Assembly (NCBI GenBank): GCA_946406435.1
Contig: CAMJKP010000026.1
Location: 1 to 40,931, forward strand
Source: an uncultured Prevotellaceae bacterium
GTDB lineage: Bacteria > Bacteroidota > Bacteroidia > Bacteroidales > Bacteroidaceae
Direction: 5' to 3'
Length of the DNA stretch: 40,931 nucleotides
Shown: positions 24,779 to 33,295 of the stretch, piece after piece
How positions within the stretch are numbered: the first letter of the stretch is position 1
Layout of the letters: every line of letters starts with the position of its first letter
Translations under genes and position numbers: made by a program
Notes under the pieces: model-generated
The model's database searches: none
Told to the model about the DNA's origin: nothing
What the model saw: only the letters and a program-made list of their open reading frames with translations

Positions 24779-25144
24779 ATGTGCGATTTTTACGAAGTCA
24801 AAACATTGGAAGAGGTGCCCAAGGCATTGTCTATCCTCATCAACAAAGTAGAGACGTTACAACAGGACGTCAATAACCTGCGCAAGAAGGAGCGCGCGAG
24901 TGAATCACCTAGATGGATGAACATCGATGAGCTTTGCGCTTATCATCCCAGCCATCCCAAAAAGCAAACCGTCTATGAGTGGGTGTCCAAGAAGACTATT
25001 CCCTATCATAAGATGACCAAGGAACTCATGTTCCTTCAGTCAGAGATTGACGAGTGGCTGAAGCGTGGAGCCCGGAAGTCTGAAGAGAAACTACTACGTG
25101 AAGCCCGTGAGTTTGTCTTGTCAAAGAAAGGGAAAGAAGTATGA
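24779..25144 (+). CDS. Excisionase-family helix-turn-helix protein (element 2)
   Basis: A 121-residue protein. A coiled-coil-like N-terminal helix (LINKVETLQQDVNNLRKKE) leads into an HTH_17 domain (MNIDELCAYHPSHPKKQTVYEWVSKKTIPYHK; MFLQSEIDEWLKRG). It is the counterpart of the protein at 1849-2208, with the same order and several identical phrases. Its TGA overlaps the next ATG (ATGA at 25141-25144), so it is co-translated with the primase-type gene. Role as excisionase or replication regulator is inferred. Confidence 0.82.
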   Translation: MCDFYEVKTLEEVPKALSILINKVETLQQDVNNLRKKERASESPRWMNIDELCAYHPSHPKKQTVYEWVSKKTIPYHKMTKELMFLQSEIDEWLKRGARKSEEKLLREAREFVLSKKGKEV

Positions 25145-25770
25145 AGCCAGACTACACAACCGATTTTTGGCGCGGTATGGACGACCTGCATGGTTTCTCT
25201 TTTTACCGAAAACCCATTCAGAACATTGAGCCATGCCGTGCCATAACGGTGGTTGATGTCTATCGCTATCTTGTCAGCCACTATGCCAAGCCACAGACCG
25301 ACACTCTCCGTTCGCTTTCATCACCTTCGGAAGCCAAGAAATACAAGGCGACTCACTTTGACTATTGTACATTCTCTGGCTTGTTTCACAAGAGAAGTGA
25401 GAAAGAACTAATTTTGCACTCAGGTCTGTTATGCCTCGATTTTGATCATGTCGGAAATCCCGACAAGTTCAAAGAACGCCTATTGCATCATGAGTATTTT
25501 GACACAGAACTACTTTTCACAAGTCCCTCTGGCGATGGTGTGAAATGGATTATCCCTATCGACTTGAAAGGCTGGGAGCATTCCCGTTATTTCAAGGCTG
25601 TAGCCAACTGCATCAAATCGACAGGACTGCCATCTGTGGACATGTCGGGAAGTGACGTGGCTCGTTCCTGCTTCCTACCCTACGACCCACAGGCATACAT
25701 TAACCCTAAATACATGGAATATGTCAAAGAAAATATTTTCCGCCCAAGAGTGGGAGAATGCCCCTTCTAA
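25141..25770 (+). CDS. BT4734/BF3469-like (VirE N-terminal) primase-type protein
   Basis: A 209-residue protein. The segment LHSGLLCLDFDHVGNPDKFKE and then LLFTSPSGDGVKWIIPID matches the BT4734/BF3469-type N-terminal domain found in Bacteroidetes mobile-element primases; the D-x-D (LDFDH) and SGDGVKW motifs are the ones I use. The domain is thought to be a primase-polymerase-like fold used in element replication. In many elements it is fused to the PriCT_2/DUF3987 protein that here is the next gene, overlapping by 50 bp in another frame. The pair probably works as a split primase-helicase. Confidence 0.82.
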   Translation: MKPDYTTDFWRGMDDLHGFSFYRKPIQNIEPCRAITVVDVYRYLVSHYAKPQTDTLRSLSSPSEAKKYKATHFDYCTFSGLFHKRSEKELILHSGLLCLDFDHVGNPDKFKERLLHHEYFDTELLFTSPSGDGVKWIIPIDLKGWEHSRYFKAVANCIKSTGLPSVDMSGSDVARSCFLPYDPQAYINPKYMEYVKENIFRPRVGECPF

Positions 25771-27535
25771 GCAAAAGGCTTCGCTCCCAGCCTTGCCGCC
25801 ACATAATAAACTTTTTCCTATCGACCTTGCTACTGATATTGACAGAGTCGTTAATGAAATTGAAGCAATTGGTATTGATATTGCCCCAGATTATGGCATG
25901 TGGGTGAATGTCGGTTTTGCCTTGGCAGATGGTTTGGGAGAACAAGGACGAGAAGTTTTTCACAGAATCAGCCGACTCCATCCTGATTATATCCCTTCAA
26001 ACACAGACAAACAGTTTACCCATTGTCTGAATGGCCGAGGCTCTGGTGTTACCATCGCTACATTTTTTCATTATGCCGCCCAGGCTGGTATCGAACTACA
26101 TCACTCTTCCAATACCATTTTACCAAATTGCCAAAATGGTAAAACGGCAAAATGGATAAAACAAGAAAGTGAATTGCCTCACTTTCCTGAGGAGATTTTC
26201 GATGCTTTGCCTCCATTCTTGCAGGAAACCGTCGGCAATGCCATTTCCGTTGAAGACCGTGATGCCATACTGCTTGGAACCATAGGTTGCCTGTCCGTCT
26301 GCTTCTATAATGTATGCGGTGTCTATGACGAACGAGTAGTGTATTCCAACCTTTATCTGTTTGTCGTGGCAGATGCAGGTATGGGCAAAGGTACATTGAC
26401 ACTCTGTCGTGAACTGGTAGCCCCCATCAACCAGCGTCTCCACGAACAAACGGCACAGTGGATGATTGAATACAAACGCGAGTTAGCAGAGTACCAGAAA
26501 TGCAAAGGGAAAAATCCTGAAGCTGTAGAGCCTATCGCACCACCGCAGAAGACACTCATCATTCCAGCCAATAGCAGCGCTAGCTCCCTGATCAGCATTC
26601 TACATGACAGCGAAGGTATCGGATTGCTCTTTGAGACAGAAGGCGATACTCTCAGTCAAACACTCAAATCCGAACACGGAAACTACTCTGACCTACTGCG
26701 TAAGGCTTACCATCATGAGACTATCAGCATGAGCCGTCGAAAGGATAGAGAATACTTGGAAATCGACAACCCACGTCTCTCTGTAGTATTGGCTGGTACA
26801 CCCGAACAGGTACGTCACCTGATACCTGATGCAGAAAACGGATTGCTCAGCCGCTTCATCTTCTACTTCATTCCCTTTCGTCGAGGAATACGCGATGTCT
26901 TTGCAACCGATGATGTTAACCGTTCAAAACATGCAGTATTCAAGATCATGGGTGACGAGTATCTACACTTGCTCGACAATTTCATTAATCAAGGTTCTTA
27001 TGTCATTGTATTGCCAATGCATCTTCAACAGCGGTTTGTTGAGTGGCTTACCAGACTCAATGACGAGTGCTGTAATGAGGTTGACAATGGTATGCAGGGT
27101 ATCGTCCGCAGGTTGGGACTTATTGCTTTTCGCATAATGATGTTGTTCACTGCAATTCGTGCGTTCGGCAAATCCCAACCACAAGCCAGGTCTCCTGACG
27201 GAAGGATCATTCTGGAATGTTCCGAAACGGACTTCAATACAGTACTGTGTATTTGTGAAATCTTGCTCTTTCACTCTATATACATATATTTGAAGTTACG
27301 TCCAAAGAATACCGTCAACGCCCTACCCTACACTGAGACTGGTGTCAATGCTCGTCGCTATGCTTTGTATCGCAATCTACCAAATGAGTTTGACAAGGGC
27401 ACATACGACCAAACCGTTTTAGACATGAATGAGAATCCCAATACTGCTTCTAAGTGGATCGATAAGTTCATTCAGGATGGACGACTCAAGCGAACAAGCA
27501 AAGGTAATTATGAGAAAATTCAAACAAACAACTAA
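25721..27535 (+). CDS. PriCT_2/DUF3987 protein (primase C-terminal plus helicase-like ATPase)
   Basis: A 604-residue protein from ATG 25721; extension to 25652 would need a GTG and lie deeper inside the upstream gene. Residues ~35-125 match PriCT_2 (DYGMWVNVGFALADG, YIPSNTDKQFTHCLNGRG). From ~155 on it is a DUF3987-type ATPase with Walker A ADAGMGKGT (~217-225) and an acidic segment GIGLLFETEGDTLSQ (~305-320) in the Walker B role. The C-terminus (~540-600) ends in a winged-helix-like part (TASKWIDKFIQDGRLKRTSKGNYEKI). It probably unwinds or primes the element's DNA after excision, with the preceding protein. Confidence 0.85.
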   Translation: MSKKIFSAQEWENAPSKQKASLPALPPHNKLFPIDLATDIDRVVNEIEAIGIDIAPDYGMWVNVGFALADGLGEQGREVFHRISRLHPDYIPSNTDKQFTHCLNGRGSGVTIATFFHYAAQAGIELHHSSNTILPNCQNGKTAKWIKQESELPHFPEEIFDALPPFLQETVGNAISVEDRDAILLGTIGCLSVCFYNVCGVYDERVVYSNLYLFVVADAGMGKGTLTLCRELVAPINQRLHEQTAQWMIEYKRELAEYQKCKGKNPEAVEPIAPPQKTLIIPANSSASSLISILHDSEGIGLLFETEGDTLSQTLKSEHGNYSDLLRKAYHHETISMSRRKDREYLEIDNPRLSVVLAGTPEQVRHLIPDAENGLLSRFIFYFIPFRRGIRDVFATDDVNRSKHAVFKIMGDEYLHLLDNFINQGSYVIVLPMHLQQRFVEWLTRLNDECCNEVDNGMQGIVRRLGLIAFRIMMLFTAIRAFGKSQPQARSPDGRIILECSETDFNTVLCICEILLFHSIYIYLKLRPKNTVNALPYTETGVNARRYALYRNLPNEFDKGTYDQTVLDMNENPNTASKWIDKFIQDGRLKRTSKGNYEKIQTNN

Positions 27536-27559
27536 TAGGACGAAAGTCTACACAAAAAA

Positions 27560-28102
27560 ATGAAAAATATTATTATCCATATTGATCATCTTGTTATGTT
27601 GGCAGAACTTGATGATAAAGATGCTGGGCTGATAGCAAAAGCCATCGCTCAGTATGCCGACAAGGGGATTGTTCCTTCATTCAGCAATAGTGCGCTCAAA
27701 GCTATCTTCACTCTGTTTCGCTCCAATATCGAGGCGCAGCGTGAGTCTTCTGCAAAACGCAGCGAAATCAATACGACTAATGCCCTGAGCAAGAAGTCGG
27801 CAGCAAAGAAGAAGGTTGTAAAGAAGATGGCACAGACAGAAAGTGAATCGCAGCAAATTGCAGACGATATTATGGAAACGTCAAATGTGGTTGACGAATC
27901 GCTCCCACTTGATGCAATCGAAGCAGTATATCCAAAACTCGGTACTTATCGCAACGAATCGCTTTCCATTTGGGAATCCTTCAGCGAAAAGAAAAAACGC
28001 AATGCCATCGATTTTGTTCAAACCTACATAAGTCAAACGCCTAACACCATTGACCAAATGTATCTGAACAGATACCTCGGGGCTGAACCTTGGGAGAAGT
28101 AA
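27560..28102 (+). CDS. DUF6291-like protein of the element backbone
   Basis: A 180-residue protein. The first ~60 residues (HLVMLAELDDKDAGLIAKAIAQY, then ALKAIFTLFRSNIEAQ) match a short helical domain common in Bacteroidales and phage-like elements, which I recall as DUF6291. A lysine-rich linker (~70-95) follows, then a C-terminal helical stretch (~125-180: YRNESLSIWESFSEKKKRNAIDFV). Proteins with this head often sit near replication genes, sometimes as adaptor of an initiator. It lies 24 bp after the DUF3987 gene and upstream of the relaxase. Function unknown. Confidence 0.6.
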   Translation: MKNIIIHIDHLVMLAELDDKDAGLIAKAIAQYADKGIVPSFSNSALKAIFTLFRSNIEAQRESSAKRSEINTTNALSKKSAAKKKVVKKMAQTESESQQIADDIMETSNVVDESLPLDAIEAVYPKLGTYRNESLSIWESFSEKKKRNAIDFVQTYISQTPNTIDQMYLNRYLGAEPWEK

Positions 28103-28120
28103 GCCGTAACGGGGCTGCTT

Positions 28121-28199
28121 GCAGACATTTAACCCTTTGGTGTAGCCTAATACACCAAGCACACTTGGCTTTTAGGCTCTCCGAGGGTTCGTGTCTGCC
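28121..28199. other. Nested inverted repeats upstream of the MobV relaxase; candidate oriT
   Basis: The gap 28103-28264 is structured. An outer stem pairs GCAGACA..AACCCT (28121-28136) with AGGGTT..TGTCTGC (28185-28197). Inside lies a perfect TTGGTGTA/TACACCAA hairpin (28137-28158). MobV elements usually have oriT just upstream of the relaxase gene, so this is the best oriT candidate. It could also be an RNA leader or terminator, as CCTTTT follows. A nick site is not identified. Confidence 0.4.
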
Positions 28200-28264
28200 T
28201 TTTGAATGAGCAAGCTCTGGCAGAATTACATTTTTTATGTTTAACCAATATTCAGAAGAACCAT

Positions 28265-29695
28265 ATGAGTAATGGAAGAAAAGCGATGCTGGAAGTATGT
28301 AAGATGAAGATGACTCCAGCACTCAGCGCAGAACATCAGCGCAAATGGGATGAGTCCCGATGGGAATGTAAACTTGATGATCCAGAACGTAACTACGACA
28401 AGAGTCGTGTACATCTAAACTTCGAAATACGCAAAGGGGCAGTCATAGCGCCAATAGACAAAACGGTCTGCATCAAAGACAAAGTGGACAAACGTATTGC
28501 AGAATGGAAGGCAGAACGACTTGCCGAAACAGGCATTGAACCAATCGTCCGAAGCACTCAACACAAATCGGTCTGCATCATCATGGGGGGTAATCGTGAA
28601 CGAATGAATGAACTTGCATTCGGCAATCAAGTCCTTCAGGAACGAGGCAACAACTCACACATCCAACGCATGAAAGAGATTGAGCAGTTCGCTCTCGACA
28701 ACTACAATGCACTTGCCAAGAGAATCGGAGAGAAAAACATCATTTCCTTCATCGTTCATTGCGACGAAAAAAACTGTCACATCCATGCAACCATCGTTCC
28801 AATTTTGGAGGATGGACGCTTGTCTGCAAAAGATATGTTCGGAGGTGGGTCCCTGGTCTCGGCACGTGATAAAATGCGAGAATGGCACGATTGGTATGCA
28901 GCTATTAATGAGAAGTGGGGACTTGAACGTGGTGATGATATTCATGAAACTGGTGCACGTCATAAGTCACTTGAAGAACATAACCGTGAATTACATCGTG
29001 AAAACAAATCACTTGAAGAGGAACTAGAAACAAAGCGTCGTGCAGTCAAAGGACTATCTACTATGATAGAGAACCTAACCATTCAACGAAAAGAAATTGA
29101 AACCGAAATTGAAAATCTTGAAGCACAACTTCAGAAATCCGATTCCGACAAAAAACAAATTACAAAAGACATCATAGCTCTTCACATGAAACTTGCGACC
29201 GTCAAAGACAGGTTGGAAGAGAAGCATGACAAATTGAATAAAGTTTACCAAGAACTGGAGGATCTTAAGGAATCATATGATTCAAGGATGGAAAAGGTAA
29301 ACGATGCTTTCGAGTCGGACAAATTGATAACAAACTATCTCAACCATCATGCCTCTATCATTGTCAAAGCATCCATTCTGGAGCAAGTACTATATGATGC
29401 AGCTAGAATCTGCCGAGAATTACCTCGTGCAGAGGAATTGGCAGAGGACACCTTCATTGACGATCGTAACTTCCTACGTTGGAACGATGTTCTAAAAACT
29501 GGTATGCAAGTATTCTTGGCTGGCATCAATGGTGCGACCAATGTAGCTCAGACCTCTGGCGGTGGAGGTACATCAAACGATATGCCGTGGCGAGACAAAG
29601 ATGAAGATTTTCTTGATTGGGCTCGACGTGCCATGCGCTATGCTCATGCAAAGCATTATCCTGGCAATAGATATAGACGAACGCAGAATCGGTAG
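28265..29695 (+). CDS. MobV/Pre-family relaxase (plasmid recombination enzyme type)
   Basis: A 476-residue relaxase from ATG 28265; the longer frame to 28202 would need a TTG within the structured leader. Motif I is NYDKSRVHLNFE (~43-54). The metal-binding motif is HCDEKNCHIH with H165, E168, H172 and H174, followed by ATIVPI, diagnostic of the Pre/MobV family. Residues ~235-370 form a long coiled coil, normal for the family. The C-terminus has the Gly-rich GGGGTSND stretch also seen in the other relaxase. It nicks oriT for mobilization by a helper conjugative element; no MobC or T4SS genes are in this element. Confidence 0.93.
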   Translation: MSNGRKAMLEVCKMKMTPALSAEHQRKWDESRWECKLDDPERNYDKSRVHLNFEIRKGAVIAPIDKTVCIKDKVDKRIAEWKAERLAETGIEPIVRSTQHKSVCIIMGGNRERMNELAFGNQVLQERGNNSHIQRMKEIEQFALDNYNALAKRIGEKNIISFIVHCDEKNCHIHATIVPILEDGRLSAKDMFGGGSLVSARDKMREWHDWYAAINEKWGLERGDDIHETGARHKSLEEHNRELHRENKSLEEELETKRRAVKGLSTMIENLTIQRKEIETEIENLEAQLQKSDSDKKQITKDIIALHMKLATVKDRLEEKHDKLNKVYQELEDLKESYDSRMEKVNDAFESDKLITNYLNHHASIIVKASILEQVLYDAARICRELPRAEELAEDTFIDDRNFLRWNDVLKTGMQVFLAGINGATNVAQTSGGGGTSNDMPWRDKDEDFLDWARRAMRYAHAKHYPGNRYRRTQNR

Positions 29696-29716
29696 TCTAT
29701 GTGCACATATGTTAAT

Positions 29717-29753
29717 AAAGGTAAGTGTTTCCATTTTGGAAACACTTACCTTT
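29717..29753. terminator. Perfect 16-bp hairpin after the MobV gene
   Basis: AAAGGTAAGTGTTTCC (29717-29732) pairs perfectly with GGAAACACTTACCTTT (29738-29753) around a 5-nt loop and runs into TTTGTTTG. It is 21 bp after the relaxase stop and is most simply the terminator of that operon. Confidence 0.75.
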
Positions 29754-29760
29754 GTTTGAC

Positions 29761-29985
29761 CATTTGTCCGAGGGTATCCTAATTTTTCGGATAGTATCGG
29801 ACAAATGGAATTATCACTTAGTTCTTATGGTTGGAATCAATGTCACAAATCGTGACGGTGGTTCTCATATCTATTCCAAAAACAACCTTAATTTTCACAA
29901 TCTGCTTGCATAGGAATATGTGAAAGGAATATCTAGAGCATTTGTCCGAGTCTTACAAATTTTATTTGATAATGTCGGACAAATG
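29761..29985. repeat. Two related inverted-repeat structures (CATTTGTCCGA...TCGGACAAATG)
   Basis: Copy one: CATTTGTCCGA at 29761-29771 and TCGGACAAATG at 29797-29807, with an inner TATCC/GGATA stem. Copy two: CATTTGTCCGA at 29939-29949 and TCGGACAAATG at 29975-29985, with an inner CAAAT/ATTTG stem. The 11-bp outer arms are identical in both copies while the inner stems differ, so the shape has been kept by compensating change. They bracket ~130 bp without a gene and lie between convergent operons. They may be element ends, recombinase or repressor sites, or a pair of terminators. Confidence 0.7.
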
Positions 29986-30000
29986 GGCTCAATCTTATGA

Positions 30001-32295
30001 TTATTTATAGAATCCATGGTTTGATAAATGTTTTTTTATCAAGGTGAGCTCTACAATTCTGAATTTTGAATTGTATTCATTTTTAATGGATTGCTGTATA
30101 ATTTTAAACTGCCAATTTTCAAGGACAACGGGAGCCTTTTCCCATGTCAACATTCTAATTAACTGTTCTTTTGTAAAAGAATCCCCAATATAATCCTTTA
30201 CAATATCAGATTCAAACATCTCATAATTATTGCGGCATACAATTTCGTAAATAGTAATGCCTTTTACTATATCGCGTTTATTCAGGTCATAGCCAAATTT
30301 CGCTTTATGCGCAAGATTCTTAGATGTATTCTGATCTTGTAAAGACAAGCACCCAGAATCCCTACCCCAATTTGCAATATTAATCCATGTATCATATGAA
30401 ATAGAAGATACAAGTTGACGATTTATTGCATCCATCTCAGCATCAGAAGACTCATTATCCGAATAGCGTTGCTCTATCATTTCTCTATCACAAATATCAT
30501 TTTTGATACTATCAATAGATGGAATTTCAAATTTAGCCTTTACTGTCTTCCAGCAATCTTCCTTCGTTCCCCATTCGATAATATTAGATCTTGGGGAATT
30601 GTCTTTAAGGAACTGATTCAGTTTTGTCATAAGATTATACATATAATCAGAAAGCTCAGAAGAAACCTTTTGATTCTTCCATATTTTTGCCAAATCCAGA
30701 CATCCTTCTGTTGCAATCTGAAGCAAGGCAATACTATAAGGTACCATCACTTGCTTCATATCTCCAATAGGTGGTGTCTTACTACGTTTTGTACCATGTC
30801 TTCTATCAACCTCTTTAAACAAGATTGCTTTTGCTATCAAATCCTCAAAGAATATATTATTTATGTCTAGATTCTGCATAACATTATCACGAAAAGCCCT
30901 AAAATTGACTTCATTGCCATCAACAACACAATGTGGCCCAACAATGATTTTCCCTCCCATTTCGAGTTCATAATACGAATTGTAGTATTTAGCCAACTCG
31001 TATTTTGTAAACTTACATTGTTTCGGATATTTTAAAAGGAATGCTTTTTTCCTAGATTTTGTTTTTGAATTCTGTGCAAGCAAATTGTCATATTGACGAC
31101 TAATACGATCAAAGAACCAATAATGCTGCTGGTTAGAATCAATAGTTATAGGGGTAAGCATATAGCGTGACAATTTCTCTATCTCTACGAAAATAGGATC
31201 GTTGGCAGACAAATCTGCATCATTAATTTTATTTTGTGTATTGGCATATTTTGATATATGTTTCACAATCTCATAGGAATTGTCTGCGTTCTTAATAACG
31301 GAAATCTTCATAGGCACAAGAACCTTATCTAAATTTTCTTTCGCATCTTTAGAGGTATAGAAAAGGGTTGCAGTAGTTTGACCACCATTTACTATTTGAA
31401 GATTGTTAATTTTACGTATAACAGAGTTAGATTCATCCAAAACAATGGAATCTGCTGTTGCAGAAATACCATTGTTATAAGCAAAGAACATATTAGGTCT
31501 GTTGAGAATAGTATCCTTTATTCCTCGATTAATTCCTCCTTTGAATTGTAAGAATGATCTGACATTTTGCTCCAGTAGTTTAAAACCATATTGTTCATAG
31601 AGTGAAGCGAGAAATTTACCAGGCAAGTAAGTCAAGTAGCCATCATATAGTTCTGAGCCTGTTGGAATCTGCAAACAATGAGGTTCAATGTTATGATCTT
31701 CCAAGTTTAATTGTATTGGTAAACGTGATTGCGCAGACATACTATATAGTTTATCAATATCAATAATATTGATAAATATCTTCTGACCAGATATCTCCTT
31801 AGTTGCAGGAATTTCACCTTTATAACGTGTGTTTGTTAAAACAAATGCATTAACACGTACTAAGTTACTATGTATTTCGGTAGAACATGCTAGCTGATGT
31901 GAAAATTCAAAGATTGGTGATGTTTCAGCCAACTCATTTTCGTAATGCCCCCAATATGCCTTAGAAAAAAAATTGGATATACGAGTACAAGCACGATCAA
32001 TACTTTGTTTATCTATTATTTGAATAGAGTCCGAAGGATCAAATATTGAGATAAATAAATCAATGGTATCACATGTATCTGAAACTGCATATCCATTAAT
32101 TTTATGTTGATTCTTTGTGCCAAGAGCTTTCTCATCATAGGCAACAACAGCATTATCTGTTTCATTTGCTTGTGTAAGCATGTCCAAACAGATTCTAGTA
32201 AATGATTGTTCTTGAAACTCTCCATTTTCTTCTGCTATTTGCAATGAAGATATTTCCTTCTTAAACGAGTTGTAAAACTTTTCGATTTCAGTCAT
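30001..32295 (-). CDS. AIPR-family protein (abortive phage-infection protein type)
   Basis: A 764-residue protein, last gene of the minus-strand defence operon. The centre carries the AIPR signature: NMFFAYNNGISATAD, then LQIVNGGQTTATLF (~295-310) and VKHISKYANTQNKINDADL, a pattern typical of AIPR proteins. The name derives from abortive phage-resistance proteins; the biochemical activity is unknown. Here AIPR follows PD-(D/E)XK, Z1, MORC-type and C5-methyltransferase genes, an association described by comparative genomics for restriction-like systems. Its start overlaps the preceding stop by 8 bp, so it is translationally coupled. The N-terminal ~220 residues may be a separate nuclease-like fold; I see no clear motif. 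Confidence 0.85.
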   Translation of the reverse strand: MTEIEKFYNSFKKEISSLQIAEENGEFQEQSFTRICLDMLTQANETDNAVVAYDEKALGTKNQHKINGYAVSDTCDTIDLFISIFDPSDSIQIIDKQSIDRACTRISNFFSKAYWGHYENELAETSPIFEFSHQLACSTEIHSNLVRVNAFVLTNTRYKGEIPATKEISGQKIFINIIDIDKLYSMSAQSRLPIQLNLEDHNIEPHCLQIPTGSELYDGYLTYLPGKFLASLYEQYGFKLLEQNVRSFLQFKGGINRGIKDTILNRPNMFFAYNNGISATADSIVLDESNSVIRKINNLQIVNGGQTTATLFYTSKDAKENLDKVLVPMKISVIKNADNSYEIVKHISKYANTQNKINDADLSANDPIFVEIEKLSRYMLTPITIDSNQQHYWFFDRISRQYDNLLAQNSKTKSRKKAFLLKYPKQCKFTKYELAKYYNSYYELEMGGKIIVGPHCVVDGNEVNFRAFRDNVMQNLDINNIFFEDLIAKAILFKEVDRRHGTKRSKTPPIGDMKQVMVPYSIALLQIATEGCLDLAKIWKNQKVSSELSDYMYNLMTKLNQFLKDNSPRSNIIEWGTKEDCWKTVKAKFEIPSIDSIKNDICDREMIEQRYSDNESSDAEMDAINRQLVSSISYDTWINIANWGRDSGCLSLQDQNTSKNLAHKAKFGYDLNKRDIVKGITIYEIVCRNNYEMFESDIVKDYIGDSFTKEQLIRMLTWEKAPVVLENWQFKIIQQSIKNEYNSKFRIVELTLIKKHLSNHGFYK

Positions 32296-33295
32296 TTTTC
32301 AAACATTTTGAAAGAACTATTTGCTCAGCGACTCTATACGATTCCAAAGAAGATATACAGATTGAATACCTCACATTCACTACACCATCTCTTAATTCTT
32401 TTTCTCTAATCCTAGGGAAATCTCCTTTTACATGAAAGAAACTATCCTTGCGTAATTGATAGTGTATGTTTGTATACAAATATTCATGAGTATCTATATA
32501 GCCAGCTTCAAATAATTTTGAATTAAATAATGAAAGTGTAGCAACATCATCCTTCAATATTGTCTTGATACTTTTCACCATCTCTGGGAGATTTTCACCT
32601 GTTTGTCTGGAAACCTCAAAAGAACAATGATATAAAAATAACGTTTCTATCATTGTATCATCTAATTGTCTTTCTCCATTTATAATTAGATTTTGTGGAT
32701 TATTGGTTGAAGTCGTTTTAACCTCTACAGCCCAATCTTTCCCCTGAAAATCTCTAAGTGCCCTATCCGTACCTACATAATTTTGAACGATGTTGTAATA
32801 AGAGGAGCTTGACGAGTATTGAAGACACTTTTTTAGAAATCTCAATTCTCCATAAAGTCCCTGTTGTTCTTCCTTTGAAAGCCACTTACCTTGTACACGT
32901 TCAAAAAGATTCTTCCAACGTAATAGCGTATTACAGAAGGTCTGAACAGCATCTTCAATTGTCTCTTTAACAATGATTGCTTGAAGCACATTTTCACATA
33001 AATACGAAAACTCATTAGTTTTATCAGAGGTCTTTATCTTTGCACAAAGAAGCATACTATCAGAAAAACTGCTATCTTCATATAATTCAACAATTGGTTC
33101 TGATATCGATGCAAACGGTGCAAGATTTAGCCTGATTGACTTAGGAAATGATAAAGCGATGCCATAGCATTCTTCTGGATACTGATAAATACAATAGACA
33201 TTTATCTTTGAATCCGCGGAATATAGACGCTTGACCAATCCGACTTGCTTTTCAGTTTTCAATATTGACCATATATCAAATACTTTATTATTCAT
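32288..33295 (-). CDS. PD-(D/E)XK-motif nuclease-like protein
   Basis: A 335-residue protein from ATG 33295; a longer frame to 33325 would need a TTG start and a 38-bp overlap with the Z1 gene. In the longer numbering the nuclease core is E160 (GLYGELRFL), D187 (VGTDRALRDF) and E201-x-K203 (WAVEVKTTS), a complete PD-(D/E)XK set (subtract 10 for this start). It is the probable DNA-cleaving subunit of the MORC/Z1 system. It overlaps the Z1 stop and the AIPR start by 8 bp each. Catalytic residues are intact, so activity is expected. Confidence 0.85.
   Translation of the reverse strand: MNNKVFDIWSILKTEKQVGLVKRLYSADSKINVYCIYQYPEECYGIALSFPKSIRLNLAPFASISEPIVELYEDSSFSDSMLLCAKIKTSDKTNEFSYLCENVLQAIIVKETIEDAVQTFCNTLLRWKNLFERVQGKWLSKEEQQGLYGELRFLKKCLQYSSSSSYYNIVQNYVGTDRALRDFQGKDWAVEVKTTSTNNPQNLIINGERQLDDTMIETLFLYHCSFEVSRQTGENLPEMVKSIKTILKDDVATLSLFNSKLFEAGYIDTHEYLYTNIHYQLRKDSFFHVKGDFPRIREKELRDGVVNVRYSICISSLESYRVAEQIVLSKCLKND

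Noticed and set aside
25652..25720. N-terminal extension of the PriCT_2/DUF3987 protein
   Set aside because: It would need a GTG start and lies inside the upstream gene; the ATG at 25721 gives a normal start.
29696..30000. CRISPR array
   Set aside because: Only two structured copies with different interiors and no regularly spaced repeats or cas genes.
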